DNA of 55,759 nt from contig NZ_AZUC01000017.1 in assembly GCF_000586555.1 (NCBI RefSeq), forward strand, positions 1 to 55,759, written 5' to 3'. Positions 1 to 8,729 of the stretch are shown in pieces; within the stretch, counting starts at the first letter, position 1; every line of letters begins with the position of its first letter. Under the pieces are notes generated by a model. It was given only the letters and a program-made list of their open reading frames with translations. It made no database searches and was not told the origin of the DNA. A program made the translations under genes and the position numbers. This stretch comes from Sporosarcina sp. D27. Lineage in GTDB: Bacteria; Bacillota; Bacilli; Bacillales_A; Planococcaceae.

Positions 1-54
1 CGAGGAGGCTGAGGGCAAGCCCCCGGAAAGCGCCCGTCCGGAACGGAGATCAAC
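1..54 (+). repeat. Intergenic palindromic repeat, copy A (right part only)
   Basis: The first 54 bases match the last third of the 128-bp repeat at 36301-36428. Shared blocks include GGCTGAG, AGCCCC, GGAAAGCG and the terminal ATCAAC, with one single-base length difference. The left part of this copy lies outside the window. It is in the same orientation as copy C. The function is unknown. Confidence 0.8.
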
Positions 55-92
55 GGCCTGTTATCCTTCATCTTCAGAGTCAAAGATGAAAA

Positions 93-137
93 AGACAAAA
101 GGGATGGAATTTAAATCGATTCCCATCCCTTTTGTCT
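93..137 (-). terminator. Rho-independent terminator for the GGDEF-EAL gene
   Basis: A perfect 15-bp inverted repeat (93-107 with 123-137, arm AGACAAAAGGGATGG) has a 15-nt loop. Read on the minus strand the stem is followed by a T-rich run (TTTTCATCTTT). It lies 44-88 nt past the stop of the gene ending at 181. Confidence 0.7.
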
Positions 138-172
138 ACAGTCTAAACTCCCCGCTAAGCACGGAGTGTTTT
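134..172 (-). repeat. Small hairpin element related to the one at 55666-55710
   Basis: On the minus strand the arms AAACACTCC and GGGGAGTTT pair with one mismatch around GTGCTTAGC, next to AGACTGTAGAC. The terminator of the universal stress gene at the other window end has the same parts (AAACCCC, GTGATTA, GGAGTTT and the CTACAGTCT arm) in a related order. It sits directly after the stop codon of the GGDEF-EAL gene, so it may take part in termination. Confidence 0.45.
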
Positions 173-180
173 TATGTTGT

Positions 181-2343
181 TCAAAGAAGTTTGAATGCTT
201 GGTTGGGTGGAACTGGTTTACTGAAATAGTAGCCTTGGATACGATCTGCTCCGATTTCTTTTAACACATCCAGATGTTCTTTTGTTTCCACCCCTTCCAT
301 GACTGTCACTTGACCTAGCCCCGAAGCAATCGAAACAATTCCTCTCAAGACGGATGCAGCTTGCGAGTCAGCACCATCCAAGTCATCCAAAAATGAACGA
401 TCCACTTTCAAATATTGAAATGGAAGTAGACTTAGAATCGCTAAAGAAGAATACCCAGTACCAAAATCATCAAGTGCTGTGCTAATTCCGAGATCATTCA
501 ACTTTGTCACAGTTTGAAGCGCTTTTTCACTATCTTCTACAACAACCGATTCAGTAATTTCGAATACCAAACTATCCGGGGAAGCTTTTGTTTCTAATAA
601 GATGTCCTGTACTCGAGAAATGAAAGATTCATCCAGAAGTTGCTTTACGGAAACATTCACTGTGACATATAGCTCAGGAAACCCTTCACTCCGCCATTTT
701 GTAACCTGTAATGCCGCCTCTTGAATAATCCAATCCCCAACTTCCAAGATCATCCCCGACTCTTCCAGTAGTGGTATGAACTCTAACGGGCTCACCATAC
801 CTAATTTAGGAGATTCCCAGCGGAGTAACGACTCGAAACTTACAATTCTATCTTCTTGGAAACTAAAAATAGGCTGGTAGAAAAGTTTGAATTCTTCTCG
901 ATTTAATGCGTCTGAGAGTTCTTTTACGAATAATTTCCTCTCATTATCGAGATGTGCCAGTTCGTCTGTAAAATAGGCGTACGGTACTTCTGTTAAACGA
1001 CGTGCTTCTTGACAAGCAAAAACGACATCGTGAATGAATTTAGCAGCATTTTCTTTTGACTTAATATCTATATTCCGAATACCTGCGTAAACCCTCAAAC
1101 AAACAGTTTCATGGTTTACAATTTCAAAAGGTCTCTGGATAAGTTCACATAAGTTAGCCGTTATTTCTTCGGATTGTTTCCTCGTTCTGTATCCAGGGAG
1201 CAACACCACAAACTCACCACCTCCGATTCGGTAAGTCATATGCCTTTCAACAAGAGCATCAGAGAGCCTTTTCCCTACTTCCATTAAGATGTAATCACCC
1301 ATCTCATGGCCTGCCCAGTTATTAATATTTTTGAATTCACGTAAATTTATTAGAATGATCGTGCAAGATTTCTGTTTTTTCCGCTGATAGTAATTAACGT
1401 CTTCCTCTAATTTCACGTGGTTCCCTAGCTGGGTGAGGACATCTTGACGAACAGCACGTTGTTGTCTTTTTTCCAGCCTTAACATATATAGATAACTTCC
1501 AATCGACGTGAGCAAAACCAAACTTACAATGAATATATAATGCCAACGCTTCGCAGACATCTTTTCCATATCAGGATGACCGGCGGAATCTACTGCGGTT
1601 ACCCAATCATTCCAAGCCGTCTTGTAAAAAAGGTAATGTGCTGTTTTCTCATCTTCCACTACTACACCAGACGGTGATTTTGCAATTTCATTCAAGATTC
1701 GTTTGCTCTTGTGAGTTGAGTCACCTTCCGAAATTTCATCTCCAGATGTATAAACGACTTGCTCGTCTTTTATTAAATAGACCGTTCCGAGTAGGGACGT
1801 ATCGCTCACGAGACGATGGATAATCTCAGACATGCTAAAGACACCTGAGAGTACACCGATAACTTTGCCGTCTTTGTTTACAGGTACTGAAATTGCGGTT
1901 ACTTGGAGTTCAGGATTTTGTTCAAACGTAAATAGCTCACTCGTCGTGATATGTCCTGACATCGCGCGTTCAAACGATTCACGCTCTTTCACAAAAAACC
2001 GCGAACCATCTGCCGCCATAATTTCTCCGTCCGGGGAGATGAATCCGAGCCCTGCAAAATATGGCATTTTACTATTTTGTTTTTTTAAAAATGATTGCAA
2101 TTCCTCTTTATCATCCACAACGATAGCTATGTATTTCGCAATAAGCTCCAGTTCCCCAACTCGTTCGTTACCAAAACGATTCGCTTCGTCAGCAACATCG
2201 TCCAACAATTCTCCTGTCTCTTTGTAAACCGCTTCGGCCGTTTCACTTCTCTCACTCTTATATTCATTTACAAGAAAAAGCACGGTCACAACGAATACTA
2301 ATGATAAGATGATCAATGCTAGCGGCTTTTTTGTTGTCCCCAT
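181..2343 (-). CDS. Membrane Cache-GGDEF-EAL protein, probable c-di-GMP phosphodiesterase
   Basis: 720 aa. Membrane segments at about residues 8-25 and 268-287 flank an extracytoplasmic sensor region of the Cache type. A GGDEF domain (about 300-455) and an EAL domain (about 470-720) follow. The GGDEF half looks degenerate: the signature is GGGEF (374-378), and the usual first metal Asp is Asn (N333 in INLREFK). The EAL half keeps the expected catalytic set: ESL at 504-506, N563, E595, the DDFGTGYSS motif with D625/D626, K647, E683 and Q703. I infer cleavage of c-di-GMP in response to an external ligand, with the GGDEF domain perhaps only binding GTP. The ATG at 2343 follows a good AGGAGA site. 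The gene stands alone between terminators. The ligand cannot be read from sequence. Confidence 0.85.
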   Translation of the reverse strand: MGTTKKPLALIILSLVFVVTVLFLVNEYKSERSETAEAVYKETGELLDDVADEANRFGNERVGELELIAKYIAIVVDDKEELQSFLKKQNSKMPYFAGLGFISPDGEIMAADGSRFFVKERESFERAMSGHITTSELFTFEQNPELQVTAISVPVNKDGKVIGVLSGVFSMSEIIHRLVSDTSLLGTVYLIKDEQVVYTSGDEISEGDSTHKSKRILNEIAKSPSGVVVEDEKTAHYLFYKTAWNDWVTAVDSAGHPDMEKMSAKRWHYIFIVSLVLLTSIGSYLYMLRLEKRQQRAVRQDVLTQLGNHVKLEEDVNYYQRKKQKSCTIILINLREFKNINNWAGHEMGDYILMEVGKRLSDALVERHMTYRIGGGEFVVLLPGYRTRKQSEEITANLCELIQRPFEIVNHETVCLRVYAGIRNIDIKSKENAAKFIHDVVFACQEARRLTEVPYAYFTDELAHLDNERKLFVKELSDALNREEFKLFYQPIFSFQEDRIVSFESLLRWESPKLGMVSPLEFIPLLEESGMILEVGDWIIQEAALQVTKWRSEGFPELYVTVNVSVKQLLDESFISRVQDILLETKASPDSLVFEITESVVVEDSEKALQTVTKLNDLGISTALDDFGTGYSSLAILSLLPFQYLKVDRSFLDDLDGADSQAASVLRGIVSIASGLGQVTVMEGVETKEHLDVLKEIGADRIQGYYFSKPVPPNQAFKLL

Positions 2344-2360
2344 GGTGGTCTCCTATCTTT

Positions 2361-2389
2361 CATAATAGAGTTCACACAGATCTATTATG
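2361..2389 (-). other. 8-bp inverted repeat upstream of the GGDEF-EAL start
   Basis: CATAATAG (2361-2368) and CTATTATG (2382-2389) pair perfectly around a 13-nt loop, a few bases upstream of the ribosome binding site of the GGDEF-EAL gene. It could be an operator or a leader hairpin. Confidence 0.4.
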
Positions 2390-2460
2390 GACGTTTTTAT
2401 ATACTCTTCTTGTATATCGTCATTCCTCAAGCAAAACTAAGTAATTTTCAAAAAACAAGA

Positions 2461-2509
2461 AAAAGACTATGACAAATGTAGTTGTACAATACATTTGTCA
2501 TAGTCTTTT
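2461..2509 (-). terminator. Terminator of the cydABDC operon
   Basis: A perfect 19-bp inverted repeat (2461-2479 and 2491-2509) with an 11-nt loop lies 47 nt after the cydC stop. On the minus strand it runs into TTTTCTTG then TTTTTTG. Confidence 0.85.
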
Positions 2510-2555
2510 CTATTTATCCCGTATTTTCTTATGACCCATTTTTGATGAATCGAAA

Positions 2556-4286
2556 TCAGAACCCGCGATCCAGTTCAACGAGACGTCGATAGCGAGCTGA
2601 ACTTTCAAGTAGTTTTTTGTGTGTACCTTCATCCGATATTTCTCCAGCTTCCAAAAACACAATGTTGTCCATCAGTTCCATCCCCATCAAGTGATGGGTA
2701 ATCCAGATGACCGTTTTCCCTTTCAGACTTTCAATCATCGTCTGAATGAGGTCGCGTTCTGTTTCAGGGTCAAGTCCTACTGCGGGCTCATCGACGATAA
2801 CCACAGGAGTGTGATTTAACAAAATCCGAGCGAGCGCAATACGCTGTCGCTCACCTCCTGAGAATCTACGGCCAGCTTCTTCCGTTTGTGTTTGAAGACC
2901 ATCAGGCAGTTTGCGGAGATAGTCGTCTAAACCGACCTGACGGATCACACGTTCAACTTCCTCCGTTGTAGCAGACGGATTCCCAAGGCGAATATTATTT
3001 TCAATCGTCGTTCCAAACAAGTAGGGTTTTTGGTTTAATACGCTCACGACTTGATGAATGTTTTCACCAAATTGTTCTGGCGATCTACCTGCGATCTGAA
3101 TCATTCCTTCATCAGGCTTCAAGGCGCCTAATAAAAGCTGAACAAACGTCGATTTACCCGCACCACTTTTACCAAGGATCGCCACTCTATCCCCTTGTTT
3201 AATCTCAAGGTTCGCTTGTTTCAGGGCTAGTCTTTTTTCCGACTCATATGCATATGACACGCCTTCTACTTGGATATCTACAGTTGACGGAATTTCATCC
3301 GCTGTTTCAGATGACTTGAATACTGACTGGGCTGTATTTTCCGTGTGTTGGATACGTGCAAACGACTCGTTGTAAGCAGGAATTCGTTCCACAGCATGTG
3401 AAATCGGAATTAACGATTCGATGATTGGAAGTGTAACAAGCGTAAAAGCTGCAATGTAGGTTGGCAAAATCGTACCATCTATCGCCTGCATTCCTGCCCA
3501 AACTCCTACCATTACTGTAATGACACCTGAAACCAGGTGTAGTTGGAACGTTCTATTCTGGTCCCGTTTTGCAAGTTCTTTATCTGTTTCATAACTATCA
3601 TTTCGCTCTGCATTGAATTTACTTAGGAAATCCGAAGTTCTGCTACTGATGAGCCAATCCCGAATTCCGTAAACGGCGTCACCAAGTGTATGATACAACT
3701 TCGTATGTTGCTGTTTCGATTTCTGTTGGTGTTTTTTCATCATTACTAATGACAACATCGGATAGACGAACGCAATCACACTCAAACAGAGTCCGATGAA
3801 CAAACCGAATTTCCAGTCAAACACAGACACGGATACGGTTGCAAATACAAATATGAACAATCCACTTATCGTCGGGAATAGCGTACGGATGTAAACATCT
3901 TGTAAATGCTCGATATCATCCGCCAATGTCCCTAGCAAGTCGCCTCGCTTAAAACGTGAGCGGATGAACAACGCTTGTGGTTCTAATGCACGGTATAGGC
4001 GCACGCGCATTTCTGACAACACTTTCAATACAGCGTTATGCCCTGTCATTCGTTCCGCATAGCTGAATGCTGCACGAGATAACCCGAACGCACGGACTAA
4101 GACAATCGGAACGTACACAAGCAATATGGTTTCTGGACGTTCAGAAGCAGCGGAAATCAAGTACCCTGATGCAAAAATTAGAAGTGCAGCAGACAAGGAA
4201 GCGCAAATGCCTAATAGAACAGTAACCGACATTAACTTCCAATACTTACTCATATATGGAGTAACGAAGCTTTTGACGTAGTTCAT
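2556..4286 (-). CDS. cydC: Thiol reductant ABC exporter subunit CydC
   Basis: 576 aa, a fused ABC exporter half: transmembrane region (about 1-310) and nucleotide-binding domain (about 335-576). It shows Walker A GKSGAGKST, the signature FSGGERQR and Walker B VVIVDEPAVGLD. By family knowledge CydDC exports cysteine/glutathione, which is needed to assemble the bd-type oxidase. It is the last gene of cydABDC. Its ATG overlaps the cydD stop by 4 nt (ATGA), so translation is probably coupled. A strong terminator follows. Bacillus literature sometimes swaps the CydC/CydD names; I use the order cydA-B-D-C. Confidence 0.93.
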   Translation of the reverse strand: MNYVKSFVTPYMSKYWKLMSVTVLLGICASLSAALLIFASGYLISAASERPETILLVYVPIVLVRAFGLSRAAFSYAERMTGHNAVLKVLSEMRVRLYRALEPQALFIRSRFKRGDLLGTLADDIEHLQDVYIRTLFPTISGLFIFVFATVSVSVFDWKFGLFIGLCLSVIAFVYPMLSLVMMKKHQQKSKQQHTKLYHTLGDAVYGIRDWLISSRTSDFLSKFNAERNDSYETDKELAKRDQNRTFQLHLVSGVITVMVGVWAGMQAIDGTILPTYIAAFTLVTLPIIESLIPISHAVERIPAYNESFARIQHTENTAQSVFKSSETADEIPSTVDIQVEGVSYAYESEKRLALKQANLEIKQGDRVAILGKSGAGKSTFVQLLLGALKPDEGMIQIAGRSPEQFGENIHQVVSVLNQKPYLFGTTIENNIRLGNPSATTEEVERVIRQVGLDDYLRKLPDGLQTQTEEAGRRFSGGERQRIALARILLNHTPVVIVDEPAVGLDPETERDLIQTMIESLKGKTVIWITHHLMGMELMDNIVFLEAGEISDEGTHKKLLESSARYRRLVELDRGF

Positions 4287-6010
4287 AGCACCATCCCTTC
4301 CCGTTGAGCACGTGCTAATTTGCTGTAGACCCCGTCTTGAGCAGACAGTTCTGCATGAGTTCCTTGTTCAGCAATATGGCCATCTTCCATGACTAGAATC
4401 CAGTCCATCTCTTTCATCCAATGCAAACGATGTGTTGCAAAGAACACGAGACGGTCTTCAAGTATAGGGAGTAACAATTGTTTGATTTCATGTTCTGTTT
4501 CGATATCTAGATGGGCTGTCGGTTCATCCAACAGCAAGACAGAGGTATCCTCTAACAATGCACGGGCAATCGCAACGCGTTGCTCTTCCCCTCCGGAAAG
4601 TGGTCGTCCACCTTGACCAATCATCTCTTCATAGCCATTCGACAGTTCACCGACCAGTTGTTCCAGTCCTGCTGCTTGTGCGGCTTTAAAAACTGTGTCG
4701 TCACTTGCTTCTGGATGATAAAAACGAATGTTATTTGCAAGAGTATCTGAGAAAATCGTCGGGTGTTGTGGAATGTATGTCACTTGTTTACGCCAGGAAT
4801 CTGAAGCAAGTGAATCCACGGACTGCTCTCCGATTTTAAATTCACCACTAGTTGGAGAGGTGAAGCCAGCCAACAAGTCAATTAGTGTAGACTTTCCAGC
4901 CCCTGAAGCACCGATAATCCCGACTTTTTGTGCACCTGTCACAGAAAACTGTACATCTTTTGTAATCTCGATGTCATGATCTCCTAGTTTTCCAATAGAG
5001 ATAGCTGAAAAGTTGCTTGTTTTTGAAACAGCAGGAACGATGACAGCATCTTGTTGAGCGCCCGCTTCTGATTCAGCAAGCAATGCACGAATTTCATCCG
5101 CAGCATCTTTTCCATCCATCGTCGCATGGAAATCTGCTCCCAAATCACGAACCGGCAAAAAGTATTCAGGTGCTAAAATTAGTATTACAAGTGCTGCTTC
5201 AAGTCCAATTCCTCCATTGATAAGTCTCAATCCAAGTTCAACTGCAACTAATGCAACAGAAAGACTTGAGAAGAAATCCAGTGAGAACGAAGACAAAAAT
5301 GCATAGCTTAACGAGCGATTCGTTGCAACTCGGTATTTGTCACTCACTTCTTCAATTGCTTTTTCATGAGTTTTACTACGACCTAGAAACTTAAGCGTTT
5401 CAATCCCTTGAATGGAGTCCGCAAAGTGTCTCGAGAGTTGACGGTACGTCCCCATTTGGTCGTCAATCTTTTTCTTCGATACAATTCCGATTAAAATTAG
5501 AAAAATGATCAAAATCGGCATCACAAGGAAAAGAGTCACGCCAGACATTAAATCGGACGTGACAATATAGAGTAAAATGACCACTGGGATGATTCCCATA
5601 GATAACGATCGCGGTATGAACAGTTCCACGTATTTACGGAATTTAGGGACACCTTCTAAGGTAAGGGTCAACAACGAGCCTGAACCTTGTCTTGCTACCA
5701 TTCCTGTTCCATCCCGTAGGAGCGCCTCAGTGAGCTGGTCTTGGTAAGAGCGAGCAATATCATCCGCAAACTTAAGCGCAACTCGTTCTTTCCCCCATTG
5801 GAGGGAATGACGAATCGCATGAGCAACAAAAAACACAACAAGCGATATAACGGTTCCCTTCCATTCTAGCCCATGAAACATCCGGGTAATGGCTGAAGAC
5901 AAGGAGAGGGCTTGCAGGATGATGAAAGCCGCTTGGACGACTGTCAAAATCCCAACAAGCGCAAAGGTTTTCTTGCTGCCGTTATACCGAAGAAGATGTC
6001 GGTCCATCAA
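4283..6010 (-). CDS. cydD: Thiol reductant ABC exporter subunit CydD
   Basis: 575 aa, the partner half-exporter of CydC: N-terminal membrane domain (about 1-310), then an ATPase domain with Walker A GASGAGKST, signature LSGGEEQR and Walker B VLLLDEPTAHLD. It follows cydB in a TTGATG/TGATG overlap. Either the TTG at 6010 or the ATG at 6007 can serve as start. The GGAG site is 11 nt from the TTG and 14 nt from the ATG, so the TTG is slightly favoured and the proteins differ by one residue. The role is inferred from family and operon position. Confidence 0.92.
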   Translation of the reverse strand: MMDRHLLRYNGSKKTFALVGILTVVQAAFIILQALSLSSAITRMFHGLEWKGTVISLVVFFVAHAIRHSLQWGKERVALKFADDIARSYQDQLTEALLRDGTGMVARQGSGSLLTLTLEGVPKFRKYVELFIPRSLSMGIIPVVILLYIVTSDLMSGVTLFLVMPILIIFLILIGIVSKKKIDDQMGTYRQLSRHFADSIQGIETLKFLGRSKTHEKAIEEVSDKYRVATNRSLSYAFLSSFSLDFFSSLSVALVAVELGLRLINGGIGLEAALVILILAPEYFLPVRDLGADFHATMDGKDAADEIRALLAESEAGAQQDAVIVPAVSKTSNFSAISIGKLGDHDIEITKDVQFSVTGAQKVGIIGASGAGKSTLIDLLAGFTSPTSGEFKIGEQSVDSLASDSWRKQVTYIPQHPTIFSDTLANNIRFYHPEASDDTVFKAAQAAGLEQLVGELSNGYEEMIGQGGRPLSGGEEQRVAIARALLEDTSVLLLDEPTAHLDIETEHEIKQLLLPILEDRLVFFATHRLHWMKEMDWILVMEDGHIAEQGTHAELSAQDGVYSKLARAQREGMVL

Positions 6011-7023
6011 TGTTCTAGATGCTCCACATCTTCCGTAATCCGTTTACGGAATACATAGTAACTCCAAATTGTATACGCAATAACAATCGGTACCATTGTA
6101 AGCGCAACGAACGTCATTAATTTCAACGAATAATCACCAGATGCTGCTGCCCGGATAGTCATGTTGTATGCAGAATCAAGTGAGCTGATCATTACATTCG
6201 GGAACAATCCGATGAAGAACGAAGCCATCACCGCAATGAGTGTAATTCCTGTAATTGTGAAACTGAATGCTTCGCGCCCTTTAGCAATTAAATGATGAAG
6301 GAACGCATATAATACGAAAACTACTGCAAACAGTGGAATTAGAATCGGTCCTCTGTCCGCAAATGCTTCTGTGTATACAGCTGTTAACGCAACAAACGCA
6401 ATCATTACGACGCCAGTTGCCCAATAGATCGTAAGGGCAGCTTCTTTTGCACGTGTACGTAGGGATCCTTCTGTTTTCAATGTCACGAATAGCAATCCGT
6501 GTAAATATGAGAGAAGCACAAATGCAACTCCGCCCACCACAGTGTAGACATTGACGAAATCAGTGAAACTTGCGTAGATATTCATATCCGCATCTACAGG
6601 CATACCTTTCAGCATACTGGAGAATAAGACACCTAATAGGAAAGGTGGCAAAATACTCCCTGCAAAGATAGCCCAATCCCACGTTTTCACCCATTTGTTA
6701 GAATTGATCTTCTCTCTAAATTCAAAGGCAACTCCACGAGCGATCAGTGCCATTAGCAACACGACAAACGGTAAGTAATACCCACTGAAAACCGTTGCAT
6801 ACCAATGAGGAAACGCAGCGAACATCGCTCCACCTGCTGTAATAAGCCAAACTTCGTTAGCATCCCAGACAGGTCCAATTGTATGAATCAACATTTTTTT
6901 ATCTGTTTCATTTTTAGCCAGGAACTTCAAACTCATACCAACACCGAAGTCAAATCCTTCTAGAAATATAAACCCTATGAACAACACAGCGATTAGCACA
7001 AACCATAACTCACTTAGAGCCAT
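6007..7023 (-). CDS. cydB: Cytochrome bd ubiquinol/menaquinol oxidase subunit II
   Basis: 338 aa, highly hydrophobic, with about eight to nine membrane segments. The N-terminal part (FIFLEGFDFGVGM, then GPVWDANEVWL) is the typical CydB signature. With CydA it forms the bd-type quinol oxidase, which reduces oxygen with high affinity in the cytoplasmic membrane. Its ATG overlaps the end of cydA by 14 nt and its stop overlaps cydD, so the four genes are surely one operon. Confidence 0.95.
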   Translation of the reverse strand: MALSELWFVLIAVLFIGFIFLEGFDFGVGMSLKFLAKNETDKKMLIHTIGPVWDANEVWLITAGGAMFAAFPHWYATVFSGYYLPFVVLLMALIARGVAFEFREKINSNKWVKTWDWAIFAGSILPPFLLGVLFSSMLKGMPVDADMNIYASFTDFVNVYTVVGGVAFVLLSYLHGLLFVTLKTEGSLRTRAKEAALTIYWATGVVMIAFVALTAVYTEAFADRGPILIPLFAVVFVLYAFLHHLIAKGREAFSFTITGITLIAVMASFFIGLFPNVMISSLDSAYNMTIRAAASGDYSLKLMTFVALTMVPIVIAYTIWSYYVFRKRITEDVEHLEH

Positions 7024-8413
7024 TAGACACGCCTCCTACATTAAACGGATCTGTAACGGATACGTCTTTTTGCTTACGCTCTTCAGGTCCGCGTTGAATG
7101 ACCTTCACAAATAATATAACCATAATGATCCCGAGGATCGCATAGATTGTTGAGAAAGAAATCAGTGAGAACAAAATCTGTCCCGCTGAAACGTTAGGAG
7201 ACACACCATCAGCAGTCTTCATGAGACCATTGACGACCCATGGTTGACGGCCGATTTCTGACATGATCCAACCGAACGAGTTCCCGATGAACGGTAGGAA
7301 AATGACTGGAATCATCACTTTCAAATACCAAGTAGTCGCAGCAATCTTTTTGCGGAATAACAAGAACAAACCAAGTAGACTCGCTACAACTAATGCTCCA
7401 CCTGTTCCTGCCATGATACGGAAGCTCCAGAATGTTGTTTTTACTGGAGGAATGTAATCTCCCTCACCATACTTCTCAATCATTTGCTTTTCTAGACTTT
7501 CCATTCCTAACACTTTACCTGAAAACTCATTATAAGATAGGTAGCTCAGCAAGTAAGGGATTTCGATACGACCTGTGGTTACCCGATTTTCTGTATCGAT
7601 ATTTGCAATTACTGTCCAAGCTGCAGGATCACCACTATCTTGCCAAAGTCCCTCTGCTGCCGCCATTTTCATTGGCTGTGCATGCATTAAATACTGTGCT
7701 TGAGCATGACCAGTGAACGCAAGACCTAATCCACCTACAAGCCCCACGAGCAAACCAATTCCGATAGATTTCTTAAAGAAATCAACTTGACGCTTCTTAA
7801 CAAGATAGAACGCACTTACTCCGACGACGAAGAATGCTCCTGTAGCAATACTTCCGAAAATGGTATGCGGGAACGCAACCCACAGTTTTTCGTTTGTAAG
7901 AAGTGCTACAATGTCGTTCATTTCTGCGCGGCCATTTTGAATCACATAACCAACTGGATTTTGCATGAACGAATTCGCTGCTAAGATCCAAAATGCTGAT
8001 AGGATCGTTCCTATTGAAACTAGCCATATTGAAGCTAAGTGAAGTTTCTTAGATAATTTTTGCGCGCCGAAGATCCAAATTCCAATAAAAGTAGACTCCA
8101 AGAAAAACGCGAGCAAAGCTTCTACTGCTAACGGTGCACCAAAGATGTCACCAACGAATCTGGAATATGTCGACCAATTCATCCCAAATTGGAATTCCTG
8201 GAAAATCCCTGTTACGACTCCAATTGCAAAGTTTATGAGGAAAAACACACTCCAAAACTTTGTCATTTTCATATAAATCTCTTTCTTTTTAACAACGTAG
8301 AGCGTTTGCATGATCGCTATGATCAGTGCCAATCCGATAGACAACGGGACAAATATAAAGTGAAACAATGTTGTCGATGCGAACTGGATTCGTGAAAGTA
8401 AAACCTCTTCCAT
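7010..8413 (-). CDS. cydA: Cytochrome bd ubiquinol/menaquinol oxidase subunit I
   Basis: 467 aa. The N-terminus LSRIQFASTTLFHFIFVP carries the conserved haem-ligand His (H18). The segments GMNWSTYSRFVGDIFG, AVEALLAFFLEST and GRQPWVV are CydA hallmarks. It catalyses quinol oxidation and holds the haems of the bd oxidase. I chose the ATG at 8413 because GGGGAGAGG sits a few nt upstream; an in-frame start 24 nt earlier would swallow that site. First gene of cydABDC. A TATAAT box at 8447-8452 gives a short leader. Candidate cre-like and TTGTGA sites lie around the promoter. Confidence 0.95.
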   Translation of the reverse strand: MEEVLLSRIQFASTTLFHFIFVPLSIGLALIIAIMQTLYVVKKKEIYMKMTKFWSVFFLINFAIGVVTGIFQEFQFGMNWSTYSRFVGDIFGAPLAVEALLAFFLESTFIGIWIFGAQKLSKKLHLASIWLVSIGTILSAFWILAANSFMQNPVGYVIQNGRAEMNDIVALLTNEKLWVAFPHTIFGSIATGAFFVVGVSAFYLVKKRQVDFFKKSIGIGLLVGLVGGLGLAFTGHAQAQYLMHAQPMKMAAAEGLWQDSGDPAAWTVIANIDTENRVTTGRIEIPYLLSYLSYNEFSGKVLGMESLEKQMIEKYGEGDYIPPVKTTFWSFRIMAGTGGALVVASLLGLFLLFRKKIAATTWYLKVMIPVIFLPFIGNSFGWIMSEIGRQPWVVNGLMKTADGVSPNVSAGQILFSLISFSTIYAILGIIMVILFVKVIQRGPEERKQKDVSVTDPFNVGGVSNGSK

Positions 8414-8446
8414 CTCTACCTCTCCCCTCAATCTCAATCTGTCTCC

Positions 8447-8477
8447 ATTATAAATTAAACGCTAAAATACTTTGTGA
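8447..8477 (-). promoter_or_regulatory. Putative cydA promoter with cre-like and Rex-type half-sites
   Basis: The -10 box TATAAT (8447-8452, minus strand) lies about 34 nt before the cydA ATG; the -35 is poor. A cre-like stretch (8454-8467, 8 of 11 defined positions by my count) fills the spacer. A TTGTGA half-site (8472-8477) overlaps the -35 region; another TCACAA half-site is at 8549-8554. CcpA and Rex control of cyd is known in B. subtilis; use of these sites here is inferred. The rest of the 8414-8729 gap holds an imperfect inverted repeat (about 8501-8531) and the katA control region. Confidence 0.45.
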
Positions 8478-8635
8478 GCAATTAGCGTATGAACTGTTAC
8501 AAACCTCAAAACTTCAGGGGGTTTTCAAGGTCTAATGTTGAAATGTTGTCACAAGGTACGTTTTTCACAGAAATCATCACCAAAAAATAGAATTCTTGTA
8601 ACTCCAACTATCTGTTAATAATAACTTTTCCTTAA

Positions 8636-8650
8636 CAATAATGATTCTAA
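8636..8650 (+). promoter_or_regulatory. PerR/Fur-type box upstream of katA
   Basis: CAATAATGATTCTAA matches the PerR box TTATAATnATTATAA at 11 of 14 defined positions. It lies just upstream of the katA promoter, where PerR represses catalase in Bacillus. Fur boxes look alike, so the regulator is inferred from the gene controlled. Confidence 0.55.
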
Positions 8651-8679
8651 ACAAAATGCTAGCTATCTAAGAAACCCTC

Positions 8680-8688
8680 TGCTATAGT
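8680..8688 (+). promoter_or_regulatory. Putative extended -10 promoter of katA
   Basis: TGCTATAGT combines an extended TGn with TATAGT, 41 nt before the katA ATG. There is no good -35 box, as is usual for extended -10 promoters. Confidence 0.5.
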
Positions 8689-8729
8689 TAACTTACAGTT
8701 TCACAAACCATTACATAGGAGGAATATAC

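Noticed and set aside
7797..8027. Open frames antisense to cydA, polA, katA, pyk and other genes
   Set aside because: They are short, overlap strongly supported genes, and lack binding sites or recognisable domains; they follow from the codon pattern of the sense genes.
8414..8437. A CydA start eight codons earlier
   Set aside because: It would place the strong GGGGAGAGG binding site inside the coding region.
8533..8554. A complete Rex operator (TTGTGA-n6-TCACAA) upstream of cydA
   Set aside because: Only single half-sites are present; the partner halves are degenerate.
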